A stretch of 64,000 bases of DNA, taken from Pochonia chlamydosporia 170 (taxonomy: Eukaryota > Ascomycota > Sordariomycetes > Hypocreales > Clavicipitaceae). Each line of letters opens with the position of its first letter. Positions within the stretch are counted from its first letter, which is position 1. Shown in pieces: positions 33,574-46,488 of the stretch. The notes beneath the pieces were generated by a model. That model was not told the DNA's origin, made no database searches, and saw nothing but the letters and a program-made list of their open reading frames with translations. The stretch spans positions 434,001 to 498,000 of the forward strand of contig NC_035796.1 of NCBI RefSeq assembly GCF_001653235.2, in the 5' to 3' direction. A program made the translations under genes and the position numbers.

Positions 33574-36500
33574 TTGGATTTTTGGTATTGATGACTTTTG
33601 TTTTTGTGTTTTGTTTGTTCTCTGGTTGTTGATGTTGGAGTTTGCTGATGAGTTTGGATTGGGTTGATATCCTTATAGCTGAGCGGGAAGGTGGTTTCTG
33701 CTCCCAATTCTTTCGGTGACCTGATCGTATGCCGTTGCTTCACCTTCAATCAAAGTCCGCTAAAAGGTATTTTTCTTGTTGGTCAGACCAGTATGTGGTC
33801 ATAAAGGCGTCAGCTCACTAAGACGACAGTCAAGCCAATCGATCATGTCTGTATGCAGCACGAGGTCTCACATCCCGCCTTCCCCTTCGTATCCAGAGCC
33901 CTCATCTATTTTTACATGCACGTCCAGTAATTACCAGCGCATCGGCAAGCATCTTTGAACGCTGTGCCGTGTCGAATTCCGCAGGTTGGGTGTCCTGTAT
34001 GCCCATCCAGTCAGATTGTTGCAATCTTCGGCGCTTGGGAGCATACATATGTTGATCATCCCGTATCGGACGACGTGCCGTCCATGACTGGGCGCCACGT
34101 ATGCCGCGATCGAATATTTGCTTTTGGAGCATTGCAATCGAAATCTGGTTTCTGAAAATAAGGGTTGCGAGGCGTTGGCTTCCGCTGCGGCCTGTCAGTG
34201 CGTTCGTCTTTGAGGTGGCACATTGTTGTGTGGCATTAATTGACGTCGTGGGTAATTTCTACAGGCTGCTTCGGAAATCGAGTTGGTAACAACTTGAAGT
34301 TGGTGTTGTTGGGTGGTATTCACAAACACAAACAAAACGGGCGTTTGTATCGATGCAGCACAAATCAACTGCTCATTAGCATAAGTAAGTGGTGATTTAC
34401 CTGCATTTTCCCAATGCAAACACTCTCACGAATGCAGATTCATAATTCGTATAATTATTCCCCAGGTCCCAACGCAAACGTTATGCAGCATCTGGGGTCT
34501 TCCAGATAGAGAGATGTCGTGAAGAAACGAAGGGAAAAACTACACCCCCAGGAGTCTCCATCCTGCCTGTTGAAGTAACATTGAACCACCCCGTCACATC
34601 CAGTGCCAACTAAAGTACGTTCTGGCGGGCAGGTAGGTAATGTTTCATTCGTCGAGACGGCAGAAATGGCGAAAGGAAACAAATCCTTGTTGCAGGAACT
34701 TTCGCTGCGGCGCAGTCAATAGACAGGCCTCGATGCGTCCGGCTCGGATCGCGGCTAACTCTAATAAGCTGCATACAGCACTGTGGTCTGTACAGTAATA
34801 ATAAGTTAAGTTACAGTACAACCCGGGTTGCCGGGCACTTATGTTATTGCTTTGATCGTTCTGCGCCATTTTCCTTGTTGCCGATCGGGTCATGGAACTG
34901 CTTCTCGACCACCAGACAGACGCACGTCAGCTTGACTTTGACGTTTTCGACATGCAGCACATTGGTGCATTGCAGATGCCATGCACAACGATCTACCGTA
35001 CCCGAATATGTTAACAGATGCGTAATATGCGTAATATGCACCTTGATAATATGTTTCATTCATGAAATGTCTCTTCTTAAACTCGTTGTTCCCGGGTAGA
35101 GGCCACTGAAAAGAATTCTCAAGTAACGCGGTTGAGACGACGGGCTCATGTCTGTGACCTGGTTCAATCCGCGTCATCTTTCATCTACCCTGTTCCATGG
35201 ACGTCAGTAACTTATCGCAACATCTTTCGAGCCAACTGAGGTATTTACATTACCCTCCGATGCAACTTTGTAGGACTAAAAACACGCCCTGGGCGGCTCA
35301 AGACCAACTGCTCTAATCTCTTTCCGGCAATGGTCGTTTGCATTCTGAACTCGAAATCGTCACCGAGCAAACCTTGATGCATTATAACAGGCTGCTTAGC
35401 TCGAAATCAAAAGGCAACGTCGCAGTGGTAACCTTTTTACCTGTGCCACAGCCTGGAGTCTCGGAACTAGTCGAGAGTGCCGAGATTATTGCCTCGAGAG
35501 ACGATATGTTCAAAATCGTCAACAATACGTTCAACCTGCCGAAGCTTCTAAGGGCCAACTCCATCATTCTTAGCAAACCAAATATGTCACAAAGAGTGGG
35601 TTCACTGGTCACATAGATCCTGAGCGACTTTTCGTTGACGGCGGCCCAAGTCTGTGCAGAATTACCACGCCCAGATCAAGGCACTTGTTCTTACGGCCCA
35701 ACATTTCTGTGGTTGCATCCTCTTCATTTGTGGTCAAAATGCGGAAACGGGGCATCTTCTGTGAGCTTTGTTGCTCCTCAAAAGCTGAGAAGGGCACCAA
35801 AGACTAATGTCTTTCCAAGAAAGTCCTCAGTTGCATCAGATCCTGCAGAAACTCGTGACTGGCGGATAACAAGTCAGAATCTGATAGTTCTCCGTATCCG
35901 TTTGACTGCGATTGGGCAAATTGCTTTGCCGTAGCAATGTTAGCCAGTTGCCTGAAGAATAGCCGGTTCACAGACTAACATTGCGCTGAGAATGCACCCA
36001 AAGCTTTGGCAAATATTTTGTTGCGTTTGTTCAAATAGTGACCAAACTTCCTCGATACCGTCTTAGACCGCAGTTTCCTGCTACACCGTGTAAGATTCCC
36101 AGGCGATCTCTCGAGGGCAGAGCACTAGAAGTACAATATTTACAGTCGCAGACTCCGGTTCATGGGGGAATTCGTTGTTTAGTTGTTCATGCTGGCTTGC
36201 ATAGACCAAGTTGTGATGCTTTTCATGGAAACCATATGTCTTTGAAACAATGAAACCAAATTCTCTCGACGAAACAAAGCAAGTCTACACTTCGTTTTAT
36301 CGTCGCTACCTAGGCTGATGTGACTTCTTTGTCAGCATCTTGAGACATCCCGAGTGTGAAATAATCATATCCTGGGGAAAGTCTCAGTACTTTGCACGTA
36401 TCTGCCCCAAATGGCACATATGAACCGGTCCTTTTTGGGAGGAATTTCGGCAGCGGAAGCTTCTTTGAAGCACATTCAACATCATGAACCCCAAGACTGT

Positions 36501-37145
36501 TCTCAACGGCGCGGAGACGCCGAGGTCAAAATCATGACACAGTTTAAACTGCCATTCATGTGACGAGTTTCGATTCTCCAGGTCTCAAAGGGCGTAACAA
36601 GCTCTTCGCCGTTCACACCAGTTTTTTTTGGCCGATTCTTGATTGTAACTGTGAGTGTTTTCAAGGGCCTGCGGCGGACCGGCGGACCGCTTTGAACAAG
36701 ACAGAGTAACGGGCCGAGGCCCCGGAATTCGACATGGCCAGGGGCAGAATGTTAGACCACACTTTTATGAAATCAGATGCTCAAACCCCGTTGATAAAGA
36801 CGTGACTAGTTGTGAACCGACTTCAATTGATTGACTGAGTCTGATCTTTTAGTGCAGTCCAGGTAACCCCGGAATGTCTCAGTGTAACCGTCAGGGGCTC
36901 CATCCCCGTTTGTTTGTCGCCACTTTTTGGCCATGCCGCCCAGCCATGCACTGCCGAGACAAAACGGTGATCAGGCCATGGATGCGGATGCCCAGCCAAA
37001 GTTCAGGTATTGGTGCGGGGTCGCACTCGAGCTTTGACTCATTGCTATGCTAGTAAGTCTGTGTGTACGGAGTATGTGTCTATGTGATGAATCGTCGTTC
37101 AGGACGGCGCAGTTGAGGTGGGCATGTTGAAATCCCAAAGACCTC
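33574..37145. other. 3.6-kb gene-poor stretch
   Basis: Between the NIS1-like gene (5' flank) and the phosphatase gene (3' flank). Open frames of 60-115 codons exist on both strands, the longest near 35338-35616, but none shows a domain, signal peptide or splice-supported extension. A TACGGAGTA motif occurs at 37066-37074. Confidence 0.5.
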
Positions 37146-38149
37146 TCAGTTCGGAATCAAGGTGGCTGCAACATCGATTCCGTTTGCCTCCGCGATTGGT
37201 GCTGAGCACTCCTCGCCTCTTACAAGAAGGGCCAGCGATGTGCCTTCCCTGACCCTAAACTCTTCGCCATTGCACACTTCTAATATTGCTTCAATAGCAA
37301 AACTGTGAACGGTCAATGAAACAAATTCGCTCTGATCCGACGAGAATATTTGTTCTAATGCTTCCTGCTTCCGCGCATTATGCTCATCGCGGGTTTCCCA
37401 TCGTGTTTGGCCCGAGAATTGGTCCTCTTCGGTGACGTTAGCCTCAATTGTGTACCCTGGATAATTTTGCTCAATCCAAGTTCTCGGCCTTCTCAGGTCA
37501 CAAGTATGAACTGTGAAGCGCTCACGAATTTGCTCCTTCACGACCGGACAGAACAGGGCGCCATTGGTCCTCATCAGCCTGGAAAATACGATTTCTGTGG
37601 TTTGGAGGCACCTTGCCAATGGGCTTGTGTAGAGCGTTTGTGGAATTGGCATGCCATCAGCGGCCACCCCATGGCGCCAGAACTCTCCAAGATTCTCAGC
37701 CTGTTGGACTCCTTCCTTGTTCAGGAATGAATCGAACCAAGTAATCTTGTCGTCTCCTTTCAGCAAAGACCAATAGCTCTGGCGAATATTTAGCTGAGTT
37801 GACACAATATACTTCTGAACTATAGGTATGGTTGACTTACATCCCATGCCTCGGTCCCCACCTCCCTATGCTTCTGGTTGTGATATCCAAACCCGTGACG
37901 AGTAAGGTACAAAACCTTGTATGAGACATTGGCCGGGGCATCTCGATTCAGAGACCTCACATGGTTGGCGAATCGTTCCCAGTCTTTGTCATTTCGCATA
38001 TCCTCGGTGTCTGTAGGATACTCACGCGATAGCAGAGCCAGACGTGGCTGCGTGATAAATCTCTCATTTGGCAACTGCTTGGCTATGTCGGCATGGCTCT
38101 CGAAATAACCAGGCACGGCTTGGAAAATCCATTTCTTGGTGTGGCCCAT
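37146..38149 (-). CDS. Histidine phosphatase (phosphoglycerate-mutase-like) family protein
   Basis: Two exons, complement(37146-37778, 37841-38149), 313 residues. The catalytic RHG motif is in YLTRHGFGYHN (about residue 84), with the second Arg in LYTSPLARCLQTTE and the second catalytic His in SLTVHSFAIEA. The 62-base intron has a GTAAGT donor, a GCTAA branch site and a CCAG acceptor and falls after EAWD in phase 0. No signal peptide; probably cytosolic. Fungal relatives are annotated as phosphoglycerate mutase family phosphatases with mostly unknown substrate, so a glycolytic role should not be assumed. Confidence 0.88.
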
Positions 38150-39300
38150 GACAATTTTGCACTAGTGGCAGAAACTTTTCGGTTCAAAGGTCAACTTTTG
38201 GTAAGATTCTGTGATGGACCCAAACTCCGGTCTGTAAGCAGGGACTGACGGTATGAAAGTGATAGGGTCAGGAAGCGAATCGTGTCCAGGTAGTGATTTC
38301 TGTGTGAGGTGTGCAATCATCCAGTCCTGAATATTGGCATGTGCGAAGGCCCAGAGATGAGAAAGACTCGCGAGCAGCGAACGAGTTGACAGTCAGTGAA
38401 AAGTATGCTCACGCAAGGAAGCACATTCAGACACGCCTCAACAGGTCGTTTCGGTGGTTGATGCTGTTTTCCAACATTGAACGTTGGGCAGCTTGGATTG
38501 GACAGCATTGATGCCCCACAGACTGAAGAGACCAGTCCAGTTTGACAGGTGTCGACGCTGAAATGCCACCAATTACAACTTCGCAGGCTGCTTTTGACAG
38601 CTTTCACTCCCATGCTGCCGAGTCTCTCCAGCGTTGGCATTGAGACAACAGGCTCGGGCTATCTCCATTGTGCGCAATTGTGGCGTTGACTTCAATCGAG
38701 CGCCCGGGAGCGAAAATGAAGTTGACGGGGTCAAAACGGCACATACAGTTTCTTTGTCAAGGTTCATAACTTAGAAGTTCACCCGGTCCAAGCTTGAGAC
38801 CATGACAGAGAGTACTAGGTACGTACCTATTGCCAAATCAATTTCAAGCCATCAATTGAAGTCCTTCGGGAAGGCGCGACCAGCCACCCAACAGTCAGCC
38901 ACACACCAAAGCTGCACAGACAGCCGAGAAGGAGCACCGACCTTGCAGCAACTTGTGCATGAATTCTCCTTGTGCCCGCCAGAACTCGAGCTCAGTCGTT
39001 TTCGTTTCATCATCTCTGACACCGCGAGAGACGCCAAAAGGATCTTCTTCCTCGCATAAACTCTTAACATCTGACAGAACGCACCAACACCCTGGACCAA
39101 ACAAAATACCAGAAGGCTCTTAAGGGACCAACCAGCCGGCCCTGACAGAAAACGCCAAACCCAGACAATCGGGGCAGGCGCCTCCAAGTTTGTCACAAAC
39201 GCCATTGAAAAACACACCCGGTGTGCGATAGTTTCTCGCCAATCAATGCTACGGATTAGAAAGAACGCCCTCAATTGACAAGATTTTGACTTTGTCAATT
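38150..39300. other. Divergent intergenic region
   Basis: About 1.15 kb shared upstream region of the histidine phosphatase (minus) and the ketopantoate-reductase-like gene (plus). No gene was seen. Confidence 0.55.
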
Positions 39301-40707
39301 ATGACTCCAGGGTCAAATCTGATCCGTCGCCCCTTCAACTGGCCTAATTGGTCACCCAAATTCATCCGGTTCTCCTCATCATTTTCGAATTCCACAATGT
39401 CATCCAGCCAACAGCCTGCCTGGTTGAAAACTCTTCTTGCAGATCAGGGACCTCCACCCAAGTTGTTTGCATGGACACCCGAAAATCTCGGTCCGGGTGC
39501 AAAATATAATGGCCCTGCTAGCCTTAGACCGAAAAGGGATGACCTGGATGAGCGGATATACATCCTCGGAGTCGGCAACATTGGAAGACTTTATGCAAGC
39601 TATATAGCGAGGCAGCCTGTGCCTCCGGGCATTACCCTCGTGGTTCACAGAAAGGAACTTCTGTCTCAATGGGTTGAGGGCGATGGTGTCGAGCTCACTC
39701 GTGATAACACCGTCATTAAGAACAAGGATTTCGATATTGAGTGGTGGACTCAAACTGCCCCGGACCATGGCCCTGTACGGGAAGTGGCGGACGGTGAAAA
39801 AATACGCAACCTTTTCATATCAACCAAGGCATCGGCCGCCATGCCAGAAGCAGATCGACTCCGAGGATACTTGGACAGGCACAGCACTGTTGCCTTTGCT
39901 CAGAATGGCATGTCCAAGCTCTGGCCACCGCACGGCCAAGCATATATTGCCGGTCGATATCAGGCAGGCAACGAGCCCAGTTTTCTAGCTTGTATTGTTC
40001 ACCATGGCGTGCTGTCTACAGGTCCCTTCAAGAGCATTCACACTGCTCCAGCGGACGCATCCATTGGTCCGGTACTCCTTAACCCACAACCTCCCCCCAG
40101 TGTTGAATTTTTGACGAGGCGAATCACTGATGCGCCGCTGCTGAATTCCAAGTCCGTCTCGGCCGGCGAGCTTTGGCTGCTTCAACTCGAAAAGCTCGTA
40201 ATGAATGCCGTTATCAACCCCCTGACGGCACTGCTACGTTGCAAAAACGGTGAGTTATTTGCAGGCGGCGAGCATGATAACCCCCTACGGCAGGTGCTAC
40301 ACAAACTACTGGCGGAAACGAGCGCTGTTCTTCAGGCCCTTGTAAATCACGACAGCAGTGCCAGTCTCCTAGCCTCGTATGCGAACCAAAATCAACCGAC
40401 CAATTCAGACCACTCCGTCGAGAACGTCCGCAAGCTGCAGAGAGAGCTAACAGACCGGTTTTCTCTGCCGTGTCTAAAGAAGAAGCTCTATACATTTGGT
40501 ATCAAGGTTGGTGAAAATCGAAGCTCTATGCTTCAAGATGTGGAGGCGGGAAAACCAACGGAGATTAGAGATTTCAATGGCTGGTTGGTAGACATTGCAG
40601 CTTTCCTCGGCCAGGGCCTGGACGTGTCAACACACCAAGCCCTCATAGAACTGGTTGAGGCGAATTCAATTTTGGATAAGGATGCCCTGGTAAAGAGACT
40701 TCTCTAA
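39301..40707 (+). CDS. 2-dehydropantoate 2-reductase-like protein (ApbA/PanE, Cbs2 type)
   Basis: Single exon, 468 residues. The N-terminus (RRPFNWPNWSPKFIRFSSS) is rich in Arg/Ser/aromatics and looks like a mitochondrial targeting peptide. A Rossmann fold starts near residue 82 with IYILGVGNIGRLYASYIA (GxGxxG for NADP binding). The C-terminal catalytic half has the family segment KLVMNAVINPLTALLRCKNGE. The enzyme class reduces ketopantoate to pantoate in pantothenate/CoA synthesis. Some fungal members, including the cytochrome b expression factor Cbs2, appear to have lost that role and act in mitochondria. With its N-terminal extension and insertions this copy resembles the Cbs2-like group, but the assignment between the two roles is uncertain. 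Confidence 0.82.
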   Translation: MTPGSNLIRRPFNWPNWSPKFIRFSSSFSNSTMSSSQQPAWLKTLLADQGPPPKLFAWTPENLGPGAKYNGPASLRPKRDDLDERIYILGVGNIGRLYASYIARQPVPPGITLVVHRKELLSQWVEGDGVELTRDNTVIKNKDFDIEWWTQTAPDHGPVREVADGEKIRNLFISTKASAAMPEADRLRGYLDRHSTVAFAQNGMSKLWPPHGQAYIAGRYQAGNEPSFLACIVHHGVLSTGPFKSIHTAPADASIGPVLLNPQPPPSVEFLTRRITDAPLLNSKSVSAGELWLLQLEKLVMNAVINPLTALLRCKNGELFAGGEHDNPLRQVLHKLLAETSAVLQALVNHDSSASLLASYANQNQPTNSDHSVENVRKLQRELTDRFSLPCLKKKLYTFGIKVGENRSSMLQDVEAGKPTEIRDFNGWLVDIAAFLGQGLDVSTHQALIELVEANSILDKDALVKRLL

Positions 40708-41115
40708 AAGCTTTTGATTAAAAATAATAATAAAGAAAAATCAACAAAGGAAACCTATGGCGTTAATCATCGTTACTGCTAGTCCAATACGTCATGATCG
40801 GTATCTGCCGTGAAACACCGGCGTCCCAAGGCGCAAATTCCAGAAACGCCCCTTTTTTTCTTTCCTTTTGATTCCTCTCTGATCATGTCAGCACTGCCAC
40901 ATGCTGTCTCCATCTATCACTCATAGGCCGTTTCATTTTTCCTGTATACAACGCCCATTAGTTTGCAACACAGTCCCCCGTAACGTTTCCGATCATCCTT
41001 CCCTATGCACCTGCACAGTTGACCAAACCATTTTGGTAACTTTAGAAAATTCACCTCTCACGATCGTCCCACTCCAATTGTGCCGTCTCGGATTCGTCAG
41101 GGATATATGTTCTGT
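40708..41115. other. Intergenic region between convergent genes
   Basis: About 400 bases between two converging 3' ends. It has an AATAATAAAG-type A-rich stretch just after the plus-strand stop codon, probably part of the polyadenylation region. Nothing else was seen. Confidence 0.55.
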
Positions 41116-42356
41116 TCATCCGTGCCATGGTCTGTGTATTTGCGGTAGTTCCATTGTGTCTGATTCCTCAGCTGCGGAGGCTGATCTCGGAGACATGGAT
41201 TGCCATGTGGCATCAGGGTCGTCGGCGCCGATGAGTTCCAAGACTCTCTCCCTACACGCTGCTGGTGTAAACCCGGATCCAACTTTGTGCGCAACAATAC
41301 GCCACTTTTCATTCTCATAGTCGGTCAGAGCAGTTCGAAGCTTATGGTCCTACCATCCAATCCATTAGTATTCAACAGCGACGAGTAACAGCAGAGACAG
41401 ATTTTGAAGACAAAATAAATTCATAACATCTTTGTACAAACGGAATCTTCAAAGGAAATTAGACGTACCATCTCGTCAGTCCATTGCGTAGTTTTGGCCT
41501 TCAACTTTGTGCAATAACGGACCTGTAAGGTACCTGATGACCGTCCAGGGAAGAAATCCGCAATTTGCTTCCACGTCAAGTTCTTTTGCTCTTTTAACTC
41601 GATAAGAAGCTGGTCATCTTCAGCGGTAAACTTCAGTTTCGGGCCGCGCGGGCGTGGCGCTGGTGGTGGCATCCCTACTTGTCCAACCATACTCGGCGCT
41701 CCGCTACCATCATCTCGTCGCATGGATTTGGATAGATGCCCTAGATCTGGAAGGTGATGATGGTGGTGCAATTGCGGACCTTGTGCTTGGTGAGACAAAC
41801 TCCCAACGCCGGAGGATGCTGCCGCTGCCGCCGCTGCTTGTCCATAGGCTGCCCCGATGGAATTAGACGGCATCGTATCCAAACTTGACTGCCCTAACGA
41901 GGCAACTCCACCCATCGAAATATCGAAGTCATCTTTACGAATTCTGTTGACGCTGTTCGCAACAAATGACGCATGTCCTTCCGTAGGCGATGCCGTAGCA
42001 GCGTACATGGGTGTCGTTACAGAGGTTGCCGAGCCGAACTGAACATGACCAAGGCGATGGCCACCCATCTGTGACGAGTCCAACTGCATTGTCGGAGAGT
42101 GTTGGTGTGATTGCTGCTGTCCTGTCACTCCTGGTCGCGATGAGTGGTGCCCATGTGCCGGTTCTGGTGAGGTATTGCTACCAGTACTGCTGCCCGTTAC
42201 GCCGGAATGATGAAAAGACGACCTCGGTTGTTGTTGGCTACTGTATGGATATTGCTGCGAACTTTGGAAAGGGTTTTGCTGGCTTGGAGATGAATATGGT
42301 TGTTGAAGCTGGCTCTGGTTTCCGCCCTGGGCTCCATGGCCAGCAGCAAAGTCCAC
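41116..42356 (-). CDS. Myb/SANT-domain transcription-factor-like protein; 5' exon unresolved
   Basis: Two exons identified, complement(41116-41349, 41469-42356). The first about 220 residues are Gln/Ser/His/Ala-rich and disordered (poly-Ala and HHHHH runs). Two SANT/Myb-type repeats follow: KFTAEDDQLLIELKEQ...TWKQIADFFPGRSSGTLQVRY, and, across the intron, WTDEMDHKLRTALTDYE...KWRIVAHKVGSGFTPAACRERV. The 119-base intron (41350-41468) has a GTACGT donor and a GGTAG acceptor and keeps frame. The frame stays open upstream of 42356 to beyond 42500 without an ATG, so at least one 5' exon is missing from this model. Family role: DNA binding and transcription control in the nucleus; targets unknown. 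A very long gene-free region lies upstream. Confidence 0.78.
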
Positions 42357-45300
42357 ACTGTAGCCCCCAACTCGATAGTTGTCCGCCAGCGTGTCTTCGT
42401 TTGGCGCTCGGATTCCGTCAGAGCAGCAAGCTCTGAGCGGCGCCCTCGCCTCTTGACAAACAGCCTTGATACAAATTGAATGCCCTCGCGGGCTCTGTCG
42501 CCGATGGAAAGGGGGCTTCTCGACGTTCTGTTGTTTTCAACCTCGAGTGTAACAAGAGTTTCGAGTTGGAGTCGGCTGTCGTGGAAGTCGGATGATTATT
42601 CGTCGGGGGCAATAACACCCGGTAAGCAGGGTCCGCCTGTAGCAAGCGGCGCCTGCGAGAGGACTGGCAAGCGCTCCTCTTCCCGTGTGTGCTGCCGAAG
42701 AGATGTAGCTAGTGCCCAGAGGAGCGTTAGGTTACCAATATTCCACAGCCCAGTAAGTAGGGCTACTCTGCCGTGAGTAAGAGTGGCGACGACCAGGGTT
42801 GTATTTTGGTAACGAGTGAAAGGGTGTCGTAATAGAGTATGTTTGGGGTAGTTGCAAGTATAAGAGGTGGAGAGAGTCGCTTACTGAGTGTCCCCTTTGT
42901 AGGTCCGGAGATATGCTTCTTCTTGTATTAAGTACTTGACGATGAGTTCTTGCAGTCCCGTGTCTTAAGATACTCTGTTCCTGACTGAGGGTATTAGTGC
43001 GAGGATCCAAGTCGATATTTAACAGGAACCGCAACGTTCCGAAGAGTCCTTGGATGGTGGCAATTGCACAGGCAAGATGCCGAGAATGGGGACCAAGCTC
43101 AAATGCGTCGGTGTGGATCTCAAAAGGTTCTCTGCCTAGGTAGGTATAAATGCGATGGACTCATGAGAACGGAATACCAGAGACGGCCGCTTCGTCGAGT
43201 TCAGATCCTTTCTGGAAATGGCTCCGGCCAGGGCGGACCATCTTGGGTTGGTGCAGATCGGAGAATAATTTAATGAATTTATGCCATCAGTATGTCTCCT
43301 GTCTTTCGAAATGGGCACGAGTTTCCGCTGGCACTTCCCTCTTTTGTTCCCGTCAAGATGTGTTGTGGGCACTGCCAAGTACATGGCCAGATGCTTACAC
43401 GGTAATATCCATGGGCAGGGGTGGCCATCATGCTTTTCAAGGACCTTTCAAGGGCATCTGTGCCACTAGATACAGAAGCAAGGTCATCTCAAGCCAGTCA
43501 GAGATAGACCGGCCAATATCCGTAGAGGCGTGGCCCAACGGCAGAAGAAGGCCCGGAACTACCGCCGCCTGTGGTTCTCTGGGGCAGACAACCAAGCATC
43601 TGCCGCGGTTGTGGCCGAGAGCCCAGAGCAACAGCAGCCTACAGTAGTCCATGCAGAGAGAAATGCTTTCACACCACTCTCCTCCACTCTGTGGATGATA
43701 GGACAGTGTGGTGGTGCTCAGGCTTGGACCGGGGCAACACGTTCTATTGTGTGTTTGTGGAGTACGTGTAAGTGTTAGCAACAGGGGACATGGCAGAAAG
43801 GTTGGCAGGACCTTGGAGATGGGGGTATAATGCCTGTAGCGTGGGCTATAACAGATGAAAGGTCTGCTCATCTGCACATTCTCATAAATCGAGAAGACTA
43901 GCCTCCAGAACAGTCCCCCCCACGCGGGCAAGACTGCATAGGCTGTGTCAAGGATGCCACGGGAGTCCGATTAGGGGCCAGTCGATTATCCCTTGAAAGA
44001 CTCCGGAGCCGTTTGGGGAGCTCTGCAAGGAAAATGCAGAGACATGGGATGATATCCCAATTGGAGGGCTGGCGGGCCGGTTTGCAGGACAGGTTGCAGA
44101 CATAAACGGCGGGCGTACATGATATTCATCAAACGTCGATTACATGCTTTGGCAGCCTGTCGACCAGCAGCAAGTGGATCATCTGCGGAGCGGGATGAAC
44201 ACCAATTAATCCAGTGCCTGGCTACCCATTACCCGCAACTTGGTGGATTGTGGCAACAGTTGGCGGCATGGCCAAAGCTTTCAATGAGCACGACACGAAG
44301 AGAGCATGAAGAAGTCTGGAATAACTCTTGCATGGGGCTAATCCCGAAGTAGCCACACAGAGAAGTGAGAGGTGAATGCTCGAGGTTTGTATGCCACGGA
44401 TAAATTAGGCCGTGCGGTACTCCATACTCCTGAGTAGCATCTCGTGGCACCGAGATTAGCCTTCCAAGGCAAAGACAATTCGCCTTTTCGGAGTGGAAGC
44501 CGAACTTGACACAACGGCCGGCAGGGCCGTTGAGAGTCCACTTAGGTCCGCTCGTCGGTGGTGTATGGATAAGACATGTGCACGGCGTGTAACGAGAAAA
44601 CTGCGCAGCACTGCTCCTCGGTGTGCAGAAACTTCACTGTGATTGCTGCAGGCGATTTGGGAGGCTTCAGTATCGGATTGGATGCTTTCTTGGCCATTTT
44701 GAGTTGGCCTCGAACGTGCGAGTTGTTTGGCTCCATCTCCCTGCTTGCAACGTTTACTTCAGCCACCCCCCAGTTGGCTCAATAACGCTCATGGCTGGTT
44801 GTTCCTTGCTGCCCGTCTTCATCCCAACGTGTCAATACAAATGACAAGGCAAGCTGCTTATGGTTTTTCGTTGCTTACCTACGATGAGCATCCGGATGCA
44901 GCGCAATGCGCTTTTCCAAAGCCCAATGCCTTGTGGCCTGTTCTGATGCAGGAACAATTGCAAATGAGAAGCGAGGTGTCAAAACGCACCGCCCCCAGTA
45001 ATTAAAAATTACGGCTGAGCCAGTATAAGCGAGAAATGCAAGGCCTAGGCTGCGGGGGCCAATGTGGACAAAAGCCAAGATCAAATCAAAGAAAACGAGG
45101 GTCGTGGCTGAAGATGGGGGCGCAAGTGTTGACGAGTGGCCGGACAGGTTTGTGATGCATTAATGGGAGGACGCAGTGCCACGCCATGCCATTTCACGAG
45201 CAGACGACGATTGCAAGCCTGGACTCGAGCATTTAGGGGGTGGTGTGAAGAACGAATGTCGATGCGAAGACATGTGGTACAGCAGGAGAGGCGTGAACAG

Positions 45301-46437
45301 AGATGGCGAACAAGGACTGGAGGTTTCGAAAGTTGAGGCTGGTTAAGTGGCGGTTAAGGAAGGTGACCCTCAGCTCAATCTCTGTCCAAGTGGGCAGGCA
45401 GGCGCTTGGAGTCACACCTTCCCTGACGATGAGGTCTGGTCTTGCAGCCTTTGACCAGACTCAGCACTTTTGCGGTCTTCAACGCAACCTAACCTAAGCT
45501 CAGCAAAGTACAAACGTGTTCACGCAAAGTCAAAATGTCAAGTCTGTTTGGCATCCTATGAGTCGCAGAAACGGCCCTTTTTCCTTATTCTCCGCTTTTC
45601 AAGTCCACAGCTTCCGGAATACGGTATTACTGTGCTTCTGTCGCATACAACGTCACTCATCCTTGGTCCTTTCTCTGTGCTGCTCCATAAGCCTCCAGCT
45701 CCATTGTCCGACCAGACAAGGGGAAACCTTGGGGCTGGGATCGACAGCATTACAGGACACACACGACTTGGATCGATCGGACGACGAGACGAGACATGGA
45801 GAGCATTCACATCCCAAACGTCTTTCTTGTCATGAGGCGCCTGTCACCTCATCTGCCTTCGGTCATGCACGCTGCCGGGGGTGCCCAGGTTTCCACAATT
45901 AGACTATGATTGTGCACATGGACCAGACGCCAACACCAGGGTATGTGATGGGCTGGCGTCCGGGGCCATGAATGCCAATGTGCATCATCTGAATTAAATT
46001 GACAATTTTTTTTCTTGTTGGTATAAAGCACAGGCCTAACATGATGAAATATGGACCAGCCACTTTGCATTTATTCGGCGCTATGCATGCGTTGCCTCGC
46101 CGCACACATAACTAACACAGGGACAGATGCAAATCCTACCAGCATTCATACATGTCGTATCCACCAGGCTGCCGGCCCGGTAGACGCCCAGTATACCTTT
46201 CGATGTCATTAATATCCGGGCCGGACGCGATGATAGGCCGTCAATCCGACATGCTTGGGGATGGATATTCCAAACCCAAAAGGGGGTATCACTATTCTGT
46301 CAAAGCGCAATACTACTGCTACTGCTACTACTACAATTAACGTTGATTCGGTGTCAACTGTAGTCCCTAAACTGTCGGCAAATTATATGTTCGCTCACGA
46401 TGTACGGAGTAGTCAGGCACAGTGTCTCGGCATATGG

Positions 46438-46488
46438 GCAGTCCCCTTGCGGAGGCAGTCCCCTTGCGGAGGCAGTCCCCTTGTGGGA
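46438..46488 (+). repeat. 17-base tandem repeat, three copies
   Basis: Unit GCAGTCCCCTTGCGGAG, two exact copies and a third with changes at the end. It lies in the gene-free region. Confidence 0.85.

Noticed and set aside
42418..42645. Minus-strand frame upstream of the Myb-like gene as its missing first exon
   Set aside because: No ATG, ends before the Myb frame begins, and no convincing donor/acceptor pair joins the two.
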